This document shows, one piece after another, positions 5,263-12,490 of a DNA stretch of 15,620 nucleotides. The translations under genes and the position numbers were made by a program. The DNA is from Casimicrobiaceae bacterium (GTDB lineage Bacteria; Pseudomonadota; Gammaproteobacteria; Burkholderiales; Casimicrobiaceae): contig CATPAO010000127.1 of the NCBI GenBank assembly GCA_955652025.1, positions 1 to 15,620 on the forward strand. The letters are read 5' to 3'. How positions within the stretch are numbered: the stretch's first letter is position 1; each line of letters starts with the position of its first letter. The notes under the pieces were generated by a model. That model did not search any database. It was not told the origin of the DNA and worked only from the letters and a program-made list of their open reading frames with translations.

Positions 5263-6608
5263 CATGGGGCGAACACCGCCATCGACTCGACGTGGGCCGT
5301 GTGCGGAAACATGTTGACGATGCCGGCGGCGGTCAAGCGATAGCCTCGTTCGTGGACGAGTACTGCGGCGTCGCGCGCCAGCGTCGCCGGATTGCACGAA
5401 ACATAGACGATTCGCGTTAGCGCCCGCTCGTCGTCGACATGCGGCAGCGATTTCGCGAGCTCGACCGCGCCCTCGCGCGGCGGATCGATCAACGCGCGGT
5501 CGATGCGGCCGAGCGCCGCGATCGTCTCCGGCGTCGCAACGAATAGATTCACCACGGTGAACGACGCGCGGTCGGCCAACGCGTTCCGCGTCGCGTTCGC
5601 CTCCGCCCGCCGCACCAGCGCCGCGTTGCCCTCGATGCCGATGACCGACGCGCCGCACCGCGCGATCGGCAGCGAGAAGTTGCCGAGGCCGCAGAAGAAA
5701 TCGGCGATCCGCTCGTCCGGCTCCGGTGCGAGCAGCGCGACAGCCCGCCGCACGAGCACCCGATTCACTATCATGTTCACCTGCGTGAAATCGGTCGGCG
5801 CAAAGGGCAACGCGACGTCGAACTCTGGCAGCGTGTAGGCGAGCGTGGCCTGCGGCGGGTGGAACGGATGGACGGTGCCCGGGCCCCCCGGCTGCAGCCA
5901 GAAGTCGACGCCATGCATGTCCGCGAACGCGACGAGCTTGGCTTCGTCCGACATCGAAGGCGGATCGAGCACGCGCAGCACCAGCGCCACGACCTCTTCC
6001 GGCGGCTTTCCCTCGTGGGTTACGTTGAGGCGTTCGCCGATCGCCAACTCGATCTGCGGCAAGCGATCGCGGATCGAAAGCGATCCAATTAACACACGGA
6101 GCTTGGGCAGCAGCGTAGAAACGCGCCGTGGCACGACGTGACATTCGGTCATGTCGGCGACGAAGCTCGATTTGCGCTCGTGGAAGCCGACGAGCACGCC
6201 GCCTTTTTTCGGCACGTGGCGAACCGACAGCCGGGCGCGGTGGCGGTAGCCCCAGGCCGGACCGTCGATGGGCGGCAACAATGTTTCGGGACGCACGCGG
6301 CCGATTCTCGCGAACGCCTCTTCCAATGCGCGTTGCTTGGCGGCGATCTGCAGCGCGGGATCGGCGTGTTGCAGCGTGCAGCCGCCGCAGACGCCGAAAT
6401 GCGGGCAGCGCGGCGTCACGCGCGACGCGCTCGCGGTTTCGACGGCGGCCACGCGCGCAATCTCGTAACTCGGCTTTTTTTTCAACGTGTCGATACGGAC
6501 GCGCTCGCCGGTCAACGCGCCTTCGACGAAGATCGCCTTGCCGTCGACGTGGGCGACGCCGCGACCTTCCTGGTCCAGCGATTCGATGATGACGGTGGCG
6601 GCGGGCAT
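5262..6608 (-). CDS. rlmD: 23S rRNA (uracil-1939-C5)-methyltransferase RlmD
   Basis: This 448-residue protein is close to the usual length (E. coli RlmD has 433). An N-terminal TRAM domain (about 1-55) precedes the [4Fe-4S] cysteines C68-x5-C74-x2-C77 and C156. The C-terminal SAM-methyltransferase domain has motif [14 protein letters not shown] (about 302-314), the DPPREGA motif (375-381), the catalytic nucleophile C405 ([10 protein letters not shown]) and E441 (HVE) as likely general base. It methylates U1939 of 23S rRNA using S-adenosylmethionine. ATG 6608 lacks a clear ribosome-binding site but is the first start giving the normal TRAM domain. It is divergent from tsaB with 70 bp between and convergent with the Bax-inhibitor gene. 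RlmC-type or RlmCD paralogues are possible, but the motif spacing fits RlmD. Confidence 0.94.
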   Translation of the reverse strand: MPAATVIIESLDQEGRGVAHVDGKAIFVEGALTGERVRIDTLKKKPSYEIARVAAVETASASRVTPRCPHFGVCGGCTLQHADPALQIAAKQRALEEAFARIGRVRPETLLPPIDGPAWGYRHRARLSVRHVPKKGGVLVGFHERKSSFVADMTECHVVPRRVSTLLPKLRVLIGSLSIRDRLPQIELAIGERLNVTHEGKPPEEVVALVLRVLDPPSMSDEAKLVAFADMHGVDFWLQPGGPGTVHPFHPPQATLAYTLPEFDVALPFAPTDFTQVNMIVNRVLVRRAVALLAPEPDERIADFFCGLGNFSLPIARCGASVIGIEGNAALVRRAEANATRNALADRASFTVVNLFVATPETIAALGRIDRALIDPPREGAVELAKSLPHVDDERALTRIVYVSCNPATLARDAAVLVHERGYRLTAAGIVNMFPHTAHVESMAVFAP

Positions 6609-6666
6609 GAGAGGGCGCGGGCTCGACCGCAATCTTACGTTGCGCGCGCGGGTCGGGTCCTGCCGG

Positions 6667-6672
6667 TAGAAT
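6667..6672 (+). promoter_or_regulatory. Candidate -10 element of a leaderless tsaB transcript
   Basis: TAGAAT ends 6 nt before the tsaB ATG, so transcription from it would start at or next to the start codon. No purine-rich ribosome-binding site lies between, which fits leaderless translation. The -35 is weak; TTGCGC at 6640-6645 is 21 bp away. Confidence 0.4.
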
Positions 6673-6678
6673 CGCGCC

Positions 6679-7371
6679 ATGCGAATCCTCGCGTTCGACA
6701 CTTCCACCGAGTGGCTCTCCGTTGCCGCCGGCGACGGCACGGCATGGCATGCGCATTTCGAGCGTGCCGGACAAGCCAATTCGCAACGGATCGTTCCGGC
6801 GATCGACGCCGTGCTGGCGGAGGCTGGATGGCGGCTCACCGATCTCGACGGCATCGCGTTCGGTGCCGGTCCGGGCGCGTTCACCGGCGTGCGCATCTCG
6901 TGCGGCGTCGCGCAAGGCCTGGCATTCGGCGCGGATCTCCCCGTCGTGCCGGTGCCGACGCTGCTGGCGCTGGCGCAACACGCGTGGCGCGATCGCCAGG
7001 CGACCAAGGTGTTCGCCTGCCTCGATGCGCGGATGCGCGAGGTCTACGTTGCGTTCTACGCGCGCGAGGCGGACGACTGGCGCGTCGTGCGCGCGCCCGC
7101 AGTGGAAAAGCCGGACGACGTCGTCGTTCCCGGCGACGACCGTTGGCAGGGCGAGGGCGACGGTTTCGCGGTCTATCCTGCGCTGGCAGGGCTGCCCGGC
7201 GTCACAAGCGCGCACGCCGACGCCGTATCGACCGCGCAAGCGATCGGCGAGCTCGCATTGCCGGCGATCGCGCACGGACAAGGCGTGCCGGCGGCCGACG
7301 CGCGGCCGCTCTACGTTCGCCACCGCGTCGCGCTGACCACCGCCGAGCGCGCGGCAGGCGAGAGGCTCTAA
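6679..7371 (+). CDS. tsaB: tRNA threonylcarbamoyladenosine biosynthesis protein TsaB
   Basis: This 230-residue protein has the ASKHA-type fold. It starts with the nucleotide-binding-like [16 protein letters not shown] strand and contains the family hallmark [10 protein letters not shown] (64-73) followed by the GLAFG segment. TsaB is the non-catalytic partner that pairs with TsaD and, with TsaE, makes the universal t6A37 modification on ANN-reading tRNAs in the cytoplasm. It is the first gene of a compact operon with rimI (4-nt gap) and the uracil-DNA glycosylase gene; this order is common in betaproteobacteria. ATG 6679 is preceded by a TAGAAT box rather than a ribosome-binding site, so the mRNA may be leaderless. 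Confidence 0.95.
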   Translation: MRILAFDTSTEWLSVAAGDGTAWHAHFERAGQANSQRIVPAIDAVLAEAGWRLTDLDGIAFGAGPGAFTGVRISCGVAQGLAFGADLPVVPVPTLLALAQHAWRDRQATKVFACLDARMREVYVAFYAREADDWRVVRAPAVEKPDDVVVPGDDRWQGEGDGFAVYPALAGLPGVTSAHADAVSTAQAIGELALPAIAHGQGVPAADARPLYVRHRVALTTAERAAGERL

Positions 7372-7375
7372 CGTC

Positions 7376-7891
7376 ATGGCCACGCTGCCGTCACGATTGC
7401 CGGCGCCGCACGTCGTCTGGCGCCCGCTTAGCGCGGCCGACCTCGTCATCGTCGCGGCGCTCGAAGCACAGATCCATGCGGCGCCATGGACGCTCGGCAA
7501 TTTCGCCGATGCGCTCGCCGCGGGATATTCGACGCGCGTAGGCGTTCGCGCCGGGCGTATCGTCGCCTTCGGTGTGCTGGTGCTCGGCCCGGGCGAGGCG
7601 CAGATTCTCAACGTTTCCGTCGCGCCGGATGCGCGCCGCTGCGGATTCGGGCGCACGCTGGTGGACCAATTCATCGACGACGCACGCCGCATGGGCGCCG
7701 AGCAGTGCTTTCTGGAAGTGCGCGCGTCCAATGTCGCCGCGATCGCGTTGTACGAGGGCGCGGGCTTCGCGCCGATCGCGCGGCGCAATCACTACTATCC
7801 GCCGGTGGCGCCGGATTCGCCGCGCGAAGACGCGCTGGTCATGCGGCGTGCGCTCGCGCCAACCTGGCCTCCGGCGCCTACTGCCCGCTGA
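7376..7891 (+). CDS. rimI: Ribosomal protein S18 alanine N-acetyltransferase RimI
   Basis: This 171-residue GNAT-fold protein carries motif A LNVSVAPDARRCGFGRTLVD (78-97), including the acetyl-CoA pyrophosphate loop RRCGFG. The RimI-type residues E114 (FLEVRASN) and Y126 (ALYEGAGF) match the proposed catalytic pair. The N-terminal APWTLGNFADALAAGY segment is also characteristic of RimI. It acetylates the N-terminal Ala of ribosomal protein S18. It sits 4 nt after tsaB and 4 nt before the glycosylase gene, so it is almost certainly cotranscribed. It has a short Pro-rich C-terminal extension (about 161-171). The closeness to tsaB is typical, though the partners act in separate pathways. Confidence 0.94.
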   Translation: MATLPSRLPAPHVVWRPLSAADLVIVAALEAQIHAAPWTLGNFADALAAGYSTRVGVRAGRIVAFGVLVLGPGEAQILNVSVAPDARRCGFGRTLVDQFIDDARRMGAEQCFLEVRASNVAAIALYEGAGFAPIARRNHYYPPVAPDSPREDALVMRRALAPTWPPAPTAR

Positions 7892-7895
7892 AGCG

Positions 7896-8573
7896 ATGCC
7901 CACAGGCGCCGACGTTCTCGCCGAACTGGGCTTGCTGCCTCAATGGCGGTTGCGTCGTAGCCCGCAAGTCGCAAGCGAACCGCCGTCGGCGGAGGATCGC
8001 TCAGGTCATATCGCCGCGTTGACGTGGCAGGCATTCGACGCGGACGTCGATGCGTGCGTCGCCTGCGGACTATGTCGCTCGCGCAAGAAATCGGTGCCGG
8101 GCGTTGGCGACACACGGGCCGAATGGCTGTTCGTCGGCGAGGCACCCGGCGCCGAAGAAGACGCGAAGGGCGAGCCCTTCGTCGGCCAGGCGGGAAGATT
8201 GCTCGACAACATGCTGGCGGCACTCGGTCTCTCGCGTGCGAACAACGTTTACATCGCGAATGTCCTCAAGTGCCGGCCGCCCGGCAATCGGACGCCGGAA
8301 CCGCTCGAGGTCGATGCGTGCCGGCCCTATCTCGATCGCCAAATCGAATTGCTCGAACCCAAGCTGATCGTGGCATTGGGCAAGAGCGCGGCGATGGCGT
8401 TGCTCAATGTCGACGCGTCGATCGCGAGCTTGCGCGGGCGCGTGCATCGCTACCGCGGCGTCCCGCTGATCGTGACCTACCATCCGGCGTATTTGCTGCG
8501 CAACCTGCCCGACAAAGCCAAGGCATGGGAGGACCTGCTTTTGGCCCGGCGGACGTGGTCGCAGCGCGGGTGA
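7896..8573 (+). CDS. Uracil-DNA glycosylase, family 4 (Fe-S)
   Basis: This 225-residue protein excises uracil from DNA. The family-4 iron-sulfur cysteines are C57 and C60 (CGLC), C126 (LKCRPPGNRTPE) and C142 (VDACRPYL). The active-site motif GEAPGAEED (81-89) and the HPAYLLR loop (196-202) are intact. The first 40 residues are a variable, probably disordered extension. It is the third gene of the tsaB-rimI operon, 4 nt after the rimI stop. A 170-bp gap with no clear T-rich terminator separates it from lemA. Older annotations call such proteins SPO1 DNA polymerase-like; the cysteine pattern supports family 4 rather than family 5. Confidence 0.94.
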   Translation: MPTGADVLAELGLLPQWRLRRSPQVASEPPSAEDRSGHIAALTWQAFDADVDACVACGLCRSRKKSVPGVGDTRAEWLFVGEAPGAEEDAKGEPFVGQAGRLLDNMLAALGLSRANNVYIANVLKCRPPGNRTPEPLEVDACRPYLDRQIELLEPKLIVALGKSAAMALLNVDASIASLRGRVHRYRGVPLIVTYHPAYLLRNLPDKAKAWEDLLLARRTWSQRG

Positions 8574-8615
8574 CGGGGCGGCGCGGGCGACCTGTTGTAC
8601 GATGACGCCTCGGGG

Positions 8616-8681
8616 GCATCCGTTGCCGGGGTCGAGTACACCGGATGCGAAGTTGCCGCGCGCCCTTGTGCGCGTCGAGTA
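8616..8681. repeat. Small repeats in the gap before lemA
   Basis: GCATCCG (8616-8622) and CGGATGC (8642-8648) form an inverted repeat with a 19-nt loop. GTCGAGTAC occurs twice, about 42 bp apart (8631-8639 and about 8674-8682), each preceded by GTTGCCG. This may be a degenerate tandem duplication in the lemA upstream region. No T-run is present, so it is not an intrinsic terminator, and no confident promoter was found. Confidence 0.3.
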
Positions 8682-8743
8682 CGGTCGCATATTGCGAGTG
8701 CGGGAATCCGAACCGCGTCCATTACCGGGAGGGGAGACCTCGA

Positions 8744-9430
8744 ATGAGATCATTTGCCGTTCTTTTTGCCGCCGCCGCGACGATTGCGCTGTCCGGCTGC
8801 GGCTACAACGACCTGCAGCGGCAGGACGAAGGTATCAAGGCGAGCTGGTCGGAGGTGCTGAATCAGTACCAGCGTCGCGCCGACTTGGTACCGAATCTCG
8901 TGAACACAGTGAAAGGCTACGCGGCGCAGGAACAGACGGTGTTGACGGAAGTCATCAACGCCCGGGCGAGCGTGGGCGCGATCAAGGCGACACCGGAGCT
9001 GATCAACGATCCGGTCGCGTTCCAGAAGTTCATCGCGGCGCAGAATCAATTGCAGGGCTCGCTGTCGCGCCTGATGCTCGTGGCCGAGAACTATCCGCAG
9101 CTGAAATCGGACGCGCTGTTCCGCGACCTGCAGTCGCAGCTGGAAGGAACGGAAAATCGCATCGCCGTCGCGCGAAACCGTTACATCAAGACGGTGCAGG
9201 ACTTCAATACGACGGTGCGCCAGTTCCCGACCAACTTGACGGCGATGCTGTTCAAGATGGAGGTGAAGCCGAACTTCGCCGTCGCGGACGAGGCCGCCGT
9301 CAGCGCCCCGCCCAAGGTGGACTTCGGCAAGCAGCCGGGCGTCCCCACGGTACCGCCGCCGGCGCCGAAGAGCGGTGCGTTGCCGGCACCGGATCGATTC
9401 GCTGGCGCAGCAGCGGCGGTCGCGGTCTGA
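8744..9430 (+). CDS. lemA: LemA family lipoprotein
   Basis: This 228-residue protein begins with a lipoprotein signal peptide: MRS, a hydrophobic stretch, and lipobox LSGC with C19 as the lipidated residue. The LemA helical bundle follows, with the family pattern IKASWSEVLNQYQRRADLVPNL, LTEVINARA, AENYPQLKSD, LEGTENRIAVARNRY and VQDFNTTVRQFPTNLTA. The last 30 residues are a Pro/Ala-rich extension that is probably unstructured. LemA proteins face the periplasm or are membrane anchored; their function is poorly known. ATG 8744 is chosen because GGGAGGGGAG lies just upstream and the lipobox is correctly placed. Two TPM-domain genes follow, a widespread neighbourhood suggesting joint function at the envelope. 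Confidence 0.94.
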   Translation: MRSFAVLFAAAATIALSGCGYNDLQRQDEGIKASWSEVLNQYQRRADLVPNLVNTVKGYAAQEQTVLTEVINARASVGAIKATPELINDPVAFQKFIAAQNQLQGSLSRLMLVAENYPQLKSDALFRDLQSQLEGTENRIAVARNRYIKTVQDFNTTVRQFPTNLTAMLFKMEVKPNFAVADEAAVSAPPKVDFGKQPGVPTVPPPAPKSGALPAPDRFAGAAAAVAV

Positions 9431-9440
9431 TCGAACGCCT

Positions 9441-9480
9441 CGCGCACCGTGCATGCGTGGCCCGGTGGCCGCGGTGCGCG
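9441..9480. repeat. Inverted repeat between lemA and the first TPM gene
   Basis: CGCGCACC (9441-9448) pairs perfectly with GGTGCGCG (9473-9480) over a 24-nt loop, starting 10 nt after the lemA stop. It may act in mRNA processing or partial termination between lemA and the downstream genes. No T-run follows. Confidence 0.35.
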
Positions 9481-9521
9481 GTCGCCGCACGTCCCGCCTA
9501 CCGAGTTCATCGTCCCGCGTG

Positions 9522-10457
9522 ATGTTCGCCTTCCGCCGCGCCAATTGGAAACTCGCTGTCTGCGGCGCGTGTGCGTTGGTGCTGGCCGTCATGAGTGCGG
9601 ACGTGTCGCTGGCGCAAAACTGGGAGGCGGGGACCGACGGACTGGCGCCGATCCCGCAGCTCCGCGCGCGCGTCACCGACCTCACCAACACGCTGTCCGC
9701 GTCCGAGCAGCAGGCGCTCGAGGCGAAGCTCGGTGCGTGGGAGCGCGACACCGGCGCACAAATGGTCGTGCTGGTCGTTCCTTCCACCAAGCCGGAGCCG
9801 ATCGAAACCTATTCGATTCGTGTTGCAGAGGCCTGGAAGGTCGGGCGCAAAGGTCAGGACAACGGTGTGCTGTTCCTGGTGGCCAAGGATGACCACAAGA
9901 TGCGCCTCGAAGTCGGCTACGGCCTCGAGGGCGTACTGACCGACGTCACGTCGCGCCGCATCATCGCCGAGGACGTCGCGCCGCTCTTCCGCCAAAACCA
10001 ATTCGCGGCCGGCATCAGCGCCGGCGTGGACCGTGTCATTGGCGTCGTTGGCAAGGGCGAACCGCTGCCGGCCAGGCCCGCCCAGCGAACGCGCAAGCCC
10101 GCGGGCGGCTTCGACTTCGGGACGATGCTGATCGTGTTGCTCGTGGTCGTGCCGGTGATCGGCGGCATCTTGTCGCGGATCTTCGGCAAAGTCGGTGGCT
10201 CGACGCTGGGCGCCGGTATCGTCGGCGGCGCGGCGTGGCTGATCGGCGGCTCGCTCATCCTCGCCGGCGTCGCCGCAGGCGGCGGCTTTTTGATCATGCT
10301 TCTTTTCGGCGGCGCGGGCGGCATCGGACGCGGCGGCGGCGGATGGATTCCGATGGGCGGCGGTGGATTCGGGGGCGGCGGCGGATTCGGTGGCGGTGGT
10401 GGATTCGGCGGCGGCGGCGGCGGTTTTGGCGGCGGCGGCGCGTCGGGAGGATGGTGA
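9522..10457 (+). CDS. TPM domain protein (YgcG-like) with signal peptide and Gly-rich C-terminal tail
   Basis: This 311-residue protein has a signal peptide (residues 1-31: basic MFAFRRANWK, hydrophobic core, SLA before QNW). The TPM domain (about 44-175) contains LTDLTNTLSASEQQALEAKL-type, NGVLFLVAKDDHKMRLEVGYGLEGVLTD-type and RRIIAEDVAPLFRQNQFAAGI-type segments. Hydrophobic, likely membrane, segments lie at about 201-219 and 229-268, and a Gly/Phe-rich tail at 270-311 ends in GGW. The domain should face the periplasm. TPM proteins are linked to membrane-protein or photosystem repair in plants and accompany lemA in bacteria; the exact function is unknown. The start is somewhat uncertain because ATG 9522 lacks a clear ribosome-binding site, but it gives a proper signal peptide. 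An in-frame ATG at 9453 would add an unlikely basic extension. Confidence 0.9.
   Translation: MFAFRRANWKLAVCGACALVLAVMSADVSLAQNWEAGTDGLAPIPQLRARVTDLTNTLSASEQQALEAKLGAWERDTGAQMVVLVVPSTKPEPIETYSIRVAEAWKVGRKGQDNGVLFLVAKDDHKMRLEVGYGLEGVLTDVTSRRIIAEDVAPLFRQNQFAAGISAGVDRVIGVVGKGEPLPARPAQRTRKPAGGFDFGTMLIVLLVVVPVIGGILSRIFGKVGGSTLGAGIVGGAAWLIGGSLILAGVAAGGGFLIMLLFGGAGGIGRGGGGWIPMGGGGFGGGGGFGGGGGFGGGGGGFGGGGASGGW
10366..10447 (+). repeat. Gly-rich low-complexity tract in the TPM gene
   Basis: The DNA repeats GGATTCGG(C/T)GGCGG-like units encoding Gly-rich GGFGGGG repeats. This tail is typical of YgcG/TPM proteins and is explained by the protein rather than by a separate DNA element. Confidence 0.8.
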
Positions 10458-10459
10458 CG

Positions 10460-10966
10460 ATGACTGCCGGCGAGTCATTTCGCTTCTGGCGGCACGCCGT
10501 TACCGATCACAGGGCGGTGCGCCGCGTGTTTCCGGCGGCCGCGCTCGAACGCATCGAAGCCGCGATCACCGCCGGGGAGCGCACGCACCGCGGCCAGGTC
10601 TGCGTCGCGATCGAGGCGGCGCTCCCCGCAACACGTGTGATGAAGCGATTGTCGCCGCGCGAGCGCGCGCTCGAAGTCTTCGGCTTGTTGCGCGTCTGGG
10701 ACACCGAGGAGAACTGCGGCGTGCTGGTCTATCTGCTGCTGGCCGACCGTGACGTCGAGATCGTCGCGGACCGCGGAATTCATCGCGTGGTCGGCGACGA
10801 GGCCTGGCGGGCGATCTGCCAGCGGATGGAGGCGGCGTTTGGCGCCGGAAACTACGTCGACGGTGTCATTCAGGGCGTCGGCGAGCTTTCCGCCGTGCTG
10901 GCGCGGCATTTTCCGCGTACTGGCGACGGCCGGAACGAGTTGTCCGACGCGCCTGTGATCCTTTAG
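10460..10966 (+). CDS. Second, apparently cytosolic TPM domain protein
   Basis: This 168-residue protein has no signal peptide and no clear membrane segment. The TPM-domain core is seen at about 62-150: RALEVFGLLRVWDTEENCGVLVYLL, DVEIVADRGIHRVVGDEAW and MEAAFGAGNYVDGVIQGVGEL. These match the strand and helix pattern of the upstream protein in shorter form. ATG 10460 follows GGGAGG by 9 nt and lies 2 nt after the upstream stop, so translation is coupled. An in-frame ATG at 10451 is too close to the ribosome-binding site. Paired long and short TPM proteins behind lemA are a recurring arrangement; whether this one works inside the cell or at the membrane surface is unknown. Confidence 0.88.
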   Translation: MTAGESFRFWRHAVTDHRAVRRVFPAAALERIEAAITAGERTHRGQVCVAIEAALPATRVMKRLSPRERALEVFGLLRVWDTEENCGVLVYLLLADRDVEIVADRGIHRVVGDEAWRAICQRMEAAFGAGNYVDGVIQGVGELSAVLARHFPRTGDGRNELSDAPVIL

Positions 10967-10986
10967 GGAGCCTAATCAGAGGCTCC
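10967..10986 (+). terminator. Hairpin after the TPM operon (weak terminator candidate)
   Basis: GGAGCCT (10967-10973) and AGGCTCC (10980-10986) form a 7-bp stem with a 6-nt loop directly after the stop codon, between convergent genes. A T-run is missing on both strands, so it may only stabilise the mRNA end or act as a weak bidirectional terminator. Confidence 0.45.
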
Positions 10987-11005
10987 TGGATTCCCGTTCG
11001 CGGCG

Positions 11006-12280
11006 TCAGGGACCGGCGGGGGGCTTGTCGACGCCGATCAAGTGCAACGAGTCGCCGCGCGACTGATTGTGGCGGTGGCGCCACATGACCAGCAGCATCG
11101 ACCCGCTGACGAACAATCCGAACAGCACGATCGCCGCGTTGACGGACAGGCCCGAGCGCACCATCAGCGCGTAGAGTCCGACCATGACGAGGATGCCGAT
11201 GTTCTCGTTGAAGTTCTGCACGGCGATCGAGTGCCCGGCGCCCATCAGCACGTGACCGCGGTGCTGTAACAGCGCGTTCATCGGCACGACGAAGAACCCG
11301 GCGCAAGTGCCGATCGCGACCATCAGCACCATCGCGAGCGGCAGGTGATGGACGAAGATCATCACCATCACGATGATGCCCATCGCGGCGCCTATCGGCA
11401 AAACGTGCACCGCGCCTCGCAGCGTGACGAATTTCGCCGCGAGCACCGCGCCGATCGCGATGCCGACCGCGACGACGCCTTGCATCATCGACGCCTGGGA
11501 CAGATTGAGTCCCAGCGCACGGTAGAGCCAATCGATGACGATGAACTGCAGCGTCGCGCCGGCACCCCAGAAGAGCGTCGTGGTCGCGAGCGAGATCTGG
11601 CCCAGCCGGTCTTTCCACAAGAGCGCGACGCAGTGCGAGAATTCACGAATGAGATAGAACGGATTCTTGCTCGGGACGCGATGGTCGACGCCGGTGTCGG
11701 GGATGAACCAGTTGAAGACCGCGGCGATCAGATAGACGCCCATGATCACGGCAATCGCCGCCTCGGGCGGGGTATCGACCGGCGTGTCGATCATCGGGAA
11801 GTCGAAACTGAGGAGCATCGTCGAGATCTTCGGGCTGATCAGCATGCCGCCCAATAGCGTGCCGAGGATGATCGACCCCACGGTCGCGCCCTCGATCCAG
11901 CCGTTCGCGATCACCAGTTGATGCGGCGGGAGAAGCTCGGTCAGGATCCCGTATTTCGCCGGCGAGTATGCGGCCGCGCCGAGCCCCACGACGGCGTAGG
12001 CGACGAGCGGATGCATGTTGAACAGCATCAGCGCGCATCCGACGACCTTGATGGCGTTGGTGAGCAGCATCACGCGGCCCTTCGCCATCGAGTCGGCGAA
12101 CGCGCCGACAAGCGGTGCCAGCACGACGTACGACACGACGAAGCTTTGCTTGAGCGCGGGCGTCATCCACGCGGGTTCGTGCTGCTCCCGCAGGAGCGCG
12201 ATCGCGGCGATCAGCAGCGCATTGTCGGCGAGCGACGAGAAGAACTGCGCCGCCATGATCGTGTAAAAGCCGGGCTTCAT
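11006..12280 (-). CDS. lplT: Lysophospholipid transporter LplT, copy 1
   Basis: This 424-residue MFS-type protein has about twelve hydrophobic segments. The N-terminus (MKPGFYTIMAAQFFSSLADN) and the segments YAVVGLGAAAYSPAKYGILTE, ANGWIEGATVGSIILG and FNENIGILVMVGLYA are typical of LplT. LplT flips lysophospholipids across the inner membrane for re-acylation. In many bacteria the acyltransferase/acyl-ACP synthetase Aas is encoded next to it or fused to it; none is seen here. The protein keeps the TM1 acidic-polar pair D19-N20 (LADN). It is about 81% identical to the downstream-numbered copy at 12491-13759 by manual alignment, with a 2-residue difference near the PVDTPPE loop. The start ATG is preceded by only a weak AAGAG. 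Its own promoter lies at 12380-12408. Confidence 0.92.
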   Translation of the reverse strand: MKPGFYTIMAAQFFSSLADNALLIAAIALLREQHEPAWMTPALKQSFVVSYVVLAPLVGAFADSMAKGRVMLLTNAIKVVGCALMLFNMHPLVAYAVVGLGAAAYSPAKYGILTELLPPHQLVIANGWIEGATVGSIILGTLLGGMLISPKISTMLLSFDFPMIDTPVDTPPEAAIAVIMGVYLIAAVFNWFIPDTGVDHRVPSKNPFYLIREFSHCVALLWKDRLGQISLATTTLFWGAGATLQFIVIDWLYRALGLNLSQASMMQGVVAVGIAIGAVLAAKFVTLRGAVHVLPIGAAMGIIVMVMIFVHHLPLAMVLMVAIGTCAGFFVVPMNALLQHRGHVLMGAGHSIAVQNFNENIGILVMVGLYALMVRSGLSVNAAIVLFGLFVSGSMLLVMWRHRHNQSRGDSLHLIGVDKPPAGP

Positions 12281-12379
12281 CTCTTAGATTTGGCCGCTGC
12301 CCATTTGCCTCTCTTCGGTGCGGGACGACGGCCGAGTGCGCGATGGGCTGTTGTATTGTGTGCGTCGCGCGGCCCGCGC

Positions 12380-12408
12380 TTTATACCATGATTGCGCGGC
12401 GGTCCCAA
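12380..12408 (-). promoter_or_regulatory. Promoter of lplT copy 1
   Basis: On the minus strand TTGGGA (complement of 12403-12408) and TATAAA (complement of 12380-12385) are 17 bp apart. The same layout, with TATAAC, occurs upstream of copy 2. The conserved flanks, including CGGTCCCAACCGAT on the plus strand, show that the promoter was duplicated with the gene. Confidence 0.7.
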
Positions 12409-12490
12409 CCGATCGCGGCGCGCTCCCGGCCGTCGCAACGTCCTCTCACCAACCGCGCAGGAAGCGACTATCGACCGACGCGACGGCCAT

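Noticed and set aside
5194..7788. Very long minus-strand ORF of 864 codons
   Set aside because: It is an Arg/Ala-rich shadow frame across rlmD, tsaB and rimI, caused by high GC; the real genes have clear family motifs.
10310..10457. Tandem-repeat or mobile element in the Gly-rich tract
   Set aside because: It is explained by the usual Gly-rich tail of TPM/YgcG proteins.
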